NCBI RefSeq assembly: GCF_921293095.1
Contig: NC_060251.1
Location: forward strand, 42,265,644 to 42,329,643
Length of the DNA stretch: 64,000 nt
Origin: Ischnura elegans
Taxonomy: Eukaryota > Arthropoda > Insecta > Odonata > Coenagrionidae
Direction of reading: 5' to 3'
The notes beneath the pieces were generated by a model that did not search any database, was not told where the DNA came from, and worked only from the letters and a program-made list of their open reading frames with translations. The translations under genes and the position numbers were made by a program. Shown in pieces: positions 60,601 to 64,000 of the stretch. Position 1 is the first letter of the stretch; each line of letters begins with the position of its first letter.

Positions 60601-63600
60601 CCATCATGGTCCATTTTACCTAGTCATTCCCTACAAATACCATACAACCAAAAATTCTATCAAGTGAAAATATTTCCCTTGCTGAAAAGATATTGAGCCA
60701 GGATCCTCCAAATTCCTCTTCATTCTCTTAAAGCATCAGGGGAAGAGGATGCCGTGGTATTTTTCATTATTGATTGAAGCTTTTGACACAAATTTTAGGG
60801 ATCATGGTTTGAGTCCCAATGAAGGGAAATGATTATTCCTTTAAGAAGGTTTTGCAAATAGAATTGTTTTATGTGGTCAATTACTACCAATGTTATCTCC
60901 TTAACTTCTAACTGTAATGGCGCAAATGTTTTTTATGTTTAAATTTTTTTTAATGTAACAATTCCTTTTTCCAGGTCAGAAATCAAGCAAGTGAGGTATT
61001 CATCTTACCTTCGAGGCGTCTACCTATCCTTCATTTTGTTTACAACCCGTACAGCCGTTTATACTACAGTTTTGGCCTATACTTTGTTTGGAAATGAAAT
61101 AACAGCAGAAAAGGTATTTGAATACATATTTATATTAATTTAATTGTGGTATAGGGATGCGAGTTAATACTATTTGAGGTTGCAATAAAATTGTTTAGGT
61201 GATATTTTTGGTTATTCAATCAATGATTGAGTGGATTTATTTAATGAAAATTTTCAGGTATTTGTGCTGACATCATATTACAGTATTATCTGTTGGACAA
61301 TGACCTTGAATTTCCCTCAAGCAATTGCACAAATTGCTGAAGCAAGGGTATCAATACAGCGTATTCAGGTATTGTACAACACCTTTGTTGGCATTATTAG
61401 AGCTTTTCCCGAATTGTGGGTTCAATCATTGGTCACTAATGACAACTGATTTTTTTCACAGAAATTTATGCTTTATGAGGAGATAGATGTAAATACCAGA
61501 AATACAGAAGCTTCTCACAGTCAGGAGATATCAGTAGTTGATGCCACTGCAAAGTGGTCATCAAATGTTACAGAGAATACTCTAAGCAAAGTCAGTTTAA
61601 CTGTTAAGCCTGGTGCTCTGGTGGCAGTTATTGGACAAGTTGGTGCTGGAAAAGTAAGCAAATTTTATTTTGATAACTTTTTTCATCATAGTATTCTTAA
61701 CTCGGTGGATGATTTTTGGTGCATGCCGTATTGCCTATTGGCCATCACTCACTCACTCAGTGATTCAACCCAAAGGTTGGTTCAGCTAGGTGAGGATAGA
61801 GCTTGCCCATGACCAGGGGTGCCGACTTATAAAAAATATTGGGGGGGCCCAAACCGAGGACCTTGCCCCGGTAAATTTTATAAGTAGTGAATTTTAAGTT
61901 TTTTAAGCATTTTAGAATAGTCATATGATCAACATTAGAACCCTTATCACTCGAATCTCGATATCTGGACACTACGGGGAAAATTGACTAGCCTGACACA
62001 TTTTTTCATCACATCTGTAACGAATTTTTGGGGGGGCTCGGGCCCCCTCAGGCCCCATGGAGTCGGTGCCACTACCCATGACTAAGCAACATATTTAAAA
62101 TCACCAAGGATGAATTTTGCCATGAAAAAATATTTGACTTAGCCAGGATTCGAACCTGGATCTCCCAATTGCTGGTCAGGCATGTTGGCCAGTTACACCA
62201 CCAAGCCATTTTCTCAGAGCGTACTTTGGGATGGGTTTTACGGAACCAGGCATGTTATATCACAAAATTAAGGCGATGGGCAAGTTCCTTTACTTTGGCT
62301 ACCTCACAGTTTCGGTATTTTTATTCAGGGGTGTCAGAAGGCTCCACATTGGATTTGAACCCGGGACCAGTGGCGGCTGGTTCTTGCGTGCTGGTGCTTT
62401 GAATATTTGAAAATAAGATAGATGAAACCCTTTCTGAATACAATGGGAGAGATTTTTATGTTCTGATACATTGTACATATCAGGGGTGGATTCAGCATCT
62501 TTGGGGGGTAGAGGGGAAAATCATGATGTGGGTCTGGGGAGTATGGAATAACCGTGGCAGAGAGGGGCGTTCTCCCATGTAAAATTTTTAGAGGTACCCA
62601 TTTTATTTAAAATTCATTTTTGAGCTTAAAATTTCATTTTTATTCATAACAGCAGATAAAATTCAACAATTTTTTACATTTAAGAAGTCTAACAATAGAG
62701 AAGAAACGAATAGCCAACTTGAAATTTAAAATATGTCATTTATTTTAATTAGGGGGGTCATGACCCCTGTGATCATCCCCCCCAAAATCCACCACTGTTA
62801 CTTATATCAAGTCTTTAGAATTCCCCCTAGAAAAGAGTAGTATGCTGCATGCTGCAAGGTGCAGCCAGCAAGAATTAGCTAGGATCTTTCTCATCTGGTA
62901 GAAAACATGGTTTTGCGCTTGTGTGCACTGTATAAATTGTGTGCTGTCCATCATACAGGGTAATACCATGCTAAAGGTGTTTTCATCACTAAAGTGTATT
63001 ACCTTCCTGCAGAATACCATGTCTCAGGACTAGCTAACTCTACTGGTTGAATTGTCCCCATATGGATATTTGCCAAAATCAAATAGGTATATAGCTTTTA
63101 ATTATTAAGGGAGTCATTTTTGATGTAATATCTGTTTATTTGTCTGTGAGCAATGTAATTGAAGATTATTTGGAGTTATGAGCTGAGTAAGATTTTCATA
63201 TCATTATTGAGTAATATGCTGAGTAAGATTTTCATATCTTTCCTGGTATGAAACCCAAATCTTCTCTGCCGTAGTCATTTTTATTTCACCCACAAGTCCA
63301 AGTCATTAATATGGCATAACTGTGGGGAATAAATACGCACATAGGTGGATCTAGGGGGCACCTGCCCCCCCCAGACCAGAAAAGTATGCCAGATTTTTAT
63401 ACGGTCACATTATCATTATGCTCGTTTTGTATTATGAGGTATCCTTGTGCCCCCCCAGAACAAAATCCTATATACGGCCTTGCATGTGCCCCCCCAGATA
63501 GAAATCCTGTATCCACCTCTGTATATGCATTATTAATTCATTAAGTTTTTTTTCCATTTTGTTTCTTAAGAAATTATGAAGCTATTAGAGCTTTAAAAAT

Positions 63601-63872
63601 ATTCTTTGCTGTTGAAACCCTGAGACACCTTTGATGTGTATTTATTTAATTTTCTTATTCATGTGTATTTTTATTTATTTATATTTTTGATATCAACATG
63701 GACAGGTGATAGCTTGTAGTAGATACACAGTGAATGTTTCTTATTAATGTGAATGATGATGCATTGTCTTTTATTATTCCCTTAGACTTCTCTACTGCAA
63801 GCAATTCTTGGAGAATTACCACTGATATCTGGATCCATTAAAGTTGATGGTAAAATTTCCTACTCATGCCAG
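48619..63872 (+). CDS. ABCC4: ABCC4/MRP4-like ABC transporter, 5' part (10 exons, runs off window)
   Basis: Exons: 48619-48692, 56491-56601, 58024-58158, 58250-58454, 59128-59350, 59979-60135, 60975-61113, 61258-61368, 61462-61653, 63786-63872. The 478 codons are in phase throughout and all donors are GT. Seen: N-terminal [11 protein letters not shown] and [15 protein letters not shown] plus EDLY, hallmarks of short (MRP4-type) ABCC proteins; six hydrophobic spans of membrane domain 1 between about residues 90 and 370; [15 protein letters not shown] cytoplasmic loop; [15 protein letters not shown] loop; beginning of nucleotide-binding domain 1 with Walker A GQVGAGKT at 443-450. Known: ABCC4-type pumps use ATP to export organic anions, cyclic nucleotides and conjugates across the plasma membrane. 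The start is fixed by an in-frame TAA two codons upstream. Insects have several MRP4-like paralogues, so the exact orthology is uncertain. Signature motif, Walker B and the second half lie beyond the right edge. Confidence 0.92.
48702..49297. mobile_element. AGGGTRG-family element E (596 bp) at start of ABCC4 intron 1
   Basis: Starts AGGGTAGTTTCCTTC, ends CCACCCT, flanked by AT. Begins 10 bases after the exon 1/intron 1 boundary. CACGTGACGTCA at 48845-48856. Shorter than its relatives through internal deletions. Confidence 0.9.
49332..49971. mobile_element. Element with CAGGGCTCCCACTT end, copy 1
   Basis: Starts CAGGGCTCCCACTTGACCG and ends TTGAGTGGGAACCATG, inverted; contains many CCGTGAA words. 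CAGGG ends suggest the hAT superfamily, but flanks give no clear 8-bp match. Confidence 0.6.
49988..50126 (+). repeat. Truncated second copy of the CAGGG element
   Basis: CAGGGTTCCAACTCAACCGTG onwards parallels 49332-49470; it stops where element F is inserted. Confidence 0.7.
50127..50787. mobile_element. AGGGTRG-family element F (661 bp)
   Basis: AGGGTAGTTTCCTTCATC start, GGAAACCACCCT end, AT on both flanks; CACGTGACGTCA at 50306-50317. Same orientation as E. Confidence 0.9.
51448..51720. repeat. Near-perfect hairpin (about 100-bp arms) in ABCC4 intron 1
   Basis: AAGTTGTGCCACGTTATAAC at 51448 is mirrored by GTTATAACGTGGCACAACTT ending 51720; arms differ at only a few bases; loop about 75 bases. 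Confidence 0.9.
51721..52423. other. Intron 1 sequence, nothing recognised
   Basis: AT-rich, no features. Confidence 0.4.
52424..52945. mobile_element. Repeat with CCAGCCTTTATAT ends, copy 2
   Basis: CCAGCCTTTATAT at the start and ATATAAAGGCTGG at 52905-52917 form a 13-base inverted pair. Nearly identical to 27536-28018. Confidence 0.82.
53495..53770. repeat. GTTTCG-rich repeat, inverted copy
   Basis: Reverse complement of about 30955-31170 with scattered changes. Confidence 0.65.
53945..54636. repeat. Large inverted repeat with poly-C tracts
   Basis: TATAGTGTGTATACCG at 53945 is mirrored by CGGTATACACACTATA at 54636; arms of about 310 bp around a short centre near 54290. The left arm has long C runs (54090-54150) absent from the right arm. 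Confidence 0.87.
54642..54899. mobile_element. hAT-like element, exact 8-bp TSD
   Basis: Ends CAGTGGCGCTGACTCC and AAGTCGGCGTCCCTG; ATAGTCAC at 54634-54641 and 54900-54907. Inverted relative of 61814-62074. Confidence 0.9.
54908..56490. other. ABCC4 intron 1, nothing recognised
   Basis: Ends in the T-rich tract and CAG acceptor of exon 2. Confidence 0.4.
56491..56601 (+). CDS. ABCC4: ABCC4-like exon 2 (elbow helix, EDLY)
   Basis: Completes the FW of the family FWW motif, then [16 protein letters not shown] and GYLGDKLQR, the conserved cytoplasmic N-terminus before membrane domain 1. Acceptor TTTTTTTCAG, donor CAAAG/GTGAGT, phase 2. Confidence 0.9.
57055..57417. mobile_element. MITE-like element in ABCC4 intron 2
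   Basis: TTAGACGAGGTAGTCAGGCG near 57061 is mirrored by CGCCTGGCTACCTCGTCTA near 57394; inverted ends of about 33 bases. The interior repeats TAGCCAG/CTGGCTA words. Confidence 0.8.
58024..58158 (+). CDS. ABCC4: ABCC4-like exon 3 (TM1)
   Basis: Encodes [10 protein letters not shown], a charged linker, then [19 protein letters not shown] and a hydrophobic run to DICVR, the first transmembrane helix. Acceptor TTTATAG, donor GTGAG/GTGAGT, phase 2. Confidence 0.9.
58250..58454 (+). CDS. ABCC4: ABCC4-like exon 4 (TM1 end and TM2)
   Basis: Begins [15 protein letters not shown], the family PxFLGxLI loop, then the [17 protein letters not shown] helix and the [14 protein letters not shown] coupling segment. 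Acceptor GATAAAG after a weak polypyrimidine tract; donor AAG/GTAAAT, phase 0. The preceding intron is only 91 bp. Confidence 0.9.
59128..59350 (+). CDS. ABCC4: ABCC4-like exon 5 (TM3-TM4)
   Basis: Begins [20 protein letters not shown], the intracellular loop touching the nucleotide-binding domain, then MSNDVNRFD and two membrane helices. Acceptor TTTTACAG, donor CAAA/GTAAGT, phase 1. Confidence 0.92.
59394..59737. mobile_element. Tc1/mariner (pogo-like) non-autonomous element
   Basis: CAGTTGAGGATCTCGAATCC and GATTTGAGGTTCTCAACTG-type ends, flanked by TA on each side (59392-59393, 59738-59739). TA duplication and CAGTTGA ends suggest the pogo/Tigger branch. In intron 5. Confidence 0.75.
59979..60135 (+). 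CDS. ABCC4: ABCC4-like exon 6 (second intracellular loop)
   Basis: Encodes [19 protein letters not shown] then [13 protein letters not shown], the best conserved loop of ABCC membrane domains. Acceptor AATCTCAG, donor AGAAA/GTAAGT, phase 2. Confidence 0.92.
60360..60660 (+). repeat. SINE-like repeat in ABCC4 intron 6
   Basis: CTGGGTTCAAACCCTAGGG is a box B/T-arm sequence; the body carries TTGAATGGGGCATTAAGCC and TTCTCTCCACCCGTCTCTCC and ends AAATACCATACAACCAAAAA. Confidence 0.55.
60975..61113 (+). CDS. ABCC4: ABCC4-like exon 7 (TM5)
   Basis: Encodes [18 protein letters not shown] and a hydrophobic helix ending [11 protein letters not shown]. Acceptor TTTCCAG, donor AAG/GTATTT, phase 0. Confidence 0.9.
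61258..61368 (+). CDS. ABCC4: ABCC4-like exon 8 (TM6)
   Basis: Encodes [20 protein letters not shown] then [16 protein letters not shown], the TM6 helix and the ARVSIxRIQ linker to the nucleotide-binding domain. Acceptor TTTTCAG, donor CAG/GTATTG, phase 0. Confidence 0.92.
61462..61653 (+). CDS. ABCC4: ABCC4-like exon 9 (start of NBD1, Walker A)
   Basis: Encodes FMLYEEID, a variable linker, [10 protein letters not shown] (A-loop tryptophan region), [11 protein letters not shown] and [10 protein letters not shown]. It stops exactly at the Walker A lysine; the following threonine is in exon 10. Donor AAA/GTAAGC, phase 0. Confidence 0.92.
61814..62074. mobile_element. hAT-like element, exact 8-bp TSD
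   Basis: Ends CAGGGGTGCCGACTTA and GAGTCGGTGCCACTA; CCCATGAC at 61806-61813 and 62075-62082. In intron 9. Confidence 0.88.
62110..62215 (-). repeat. tRNA-derived SINE head
   Basis: The minus strand reads GGCTTGGTGGTGTAACTGGC, GGGAGATCCAGGTTCGAATCC and closes with TGGCTAAGTC; the cloverleaf is plausible, and it resembles the SINE at 7243. Confidence 0.65.
62481..62797. mobile_element. hAT-like element, degenerate TSD
   Basis: Ends CAGGGGTGGATTCAGC and AAATCCACCACTG; flanks GTACATAT and TTACTTAT match at six of eight. Confidence 0.75.
63340..63521. mobile_element. hAT-like element (182 bp), degenerate TSD
   Basis: Ends CATAGGTGGATCTAGG and CCTGTATCCACCTCTG; flanks AATACGCA and TATATGCA match at six of eight. 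C runs inside. Confidence 0.75.
63786..63872 (+). CDS. ABCC4: ABCC4-like exon 10 (NBD1, up to Q-loop)
   Basis: Encodes [12 protein letters not shown] then [15 protein letters not shown], helix 1 of NBD1 and the strand leading into the Q-loop. Acceptor CCCTTAG, donor CAG/GTAAGC. It is the last exon in the window. Confidence 0.9.
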
Positions 63873-64000
63873 GTAAGCTTAAAAGTTTACCATTAAATTT
63901 TTTTTTCTCATAATTTTTTAGCATGGTAAGGGAAAAATTTTCAGAAGTTTTTCTTTGAACATGGAAAGCCTTTGAAAACTAATGTGAATTGAGTTTCATG
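63873..64000 (+). other. ABCC4 intron 10, to window edge
   Basis: Starts GTAAGC; no exon before the edge. Confidence 0.6.

Overview
The window is animal nuclear DNA, most likely from an insect or other arthropod with a transposon-rich genome. It is AT-rich, both protein genes are broken into many short exons, introns run from under 100 bp to nearly 8 kb, and most of the rest is tRNA-derived SINEs, LINE fragments, fold-back repeats and many short non-autonomous DNA transposons. The species is not determined.

Two protein genes were reconstructed exon by exon from splice sites, reading phase and family similarity. On the minus strand (12940 down to 1512) lies a complete six-exon gene for a DNAJB13-like protein of 408 residues, a J-domain protein of ciliary and sperm-tail radial spokes. 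Its HPD catalytic triad reads HPE and one of its introns appears to be of the GC-AG type. On the plus strand, from 48619 to beyond the right edge, lies the 5' part (ten exons, 478 codons) of an ABCC4/MRP4-type ABC exporter, covering the N-terminal tail, the first membrane domain and the start of the first nucleotide-binding domain (Walker A at the exon 9/10 junction). The genes point away from each other across about 36 kb in which I recognise no other protein gene.

Region by region: 1-470 is an interspersed repeat, seen again near 26.0-26.7 kb. 1512-12940 is DNAJB13; its introns hold a truncated LINE (3.7-4.8 kb), three hAT-like elements with recognisable 8-bp target duplications and one with a degenerate duplication, a nested pair of about 660-bp inverted-terminal elements (8.1-9.7 kb) and a 740-bp hairpin (10.4-11.1 kb). 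12.9-48.6 kb is intergenic: more copies of the 660-bp family, two LINE 3' ends, one Jockey-clade fragment, fold-backs, a 1.7-kb and a 2.1-kb element with inverted ends, and SINEs. 48.6-64 kb is the ABCC4-like gene, whose introns are again full of hAT-like elements, hairpins and SINEs.

The most notable items are the HPE J-domain, the conserved E-box/CRE motif CACGTGACGTCA carried by the 660-bp family (one copy starts 10 bp into ABCC4 intron 1), the natural empty-site comparison for that family, three hammerhead-ribozyme-like cores in repeats, and the long intronic hairpin in DNAJB13.
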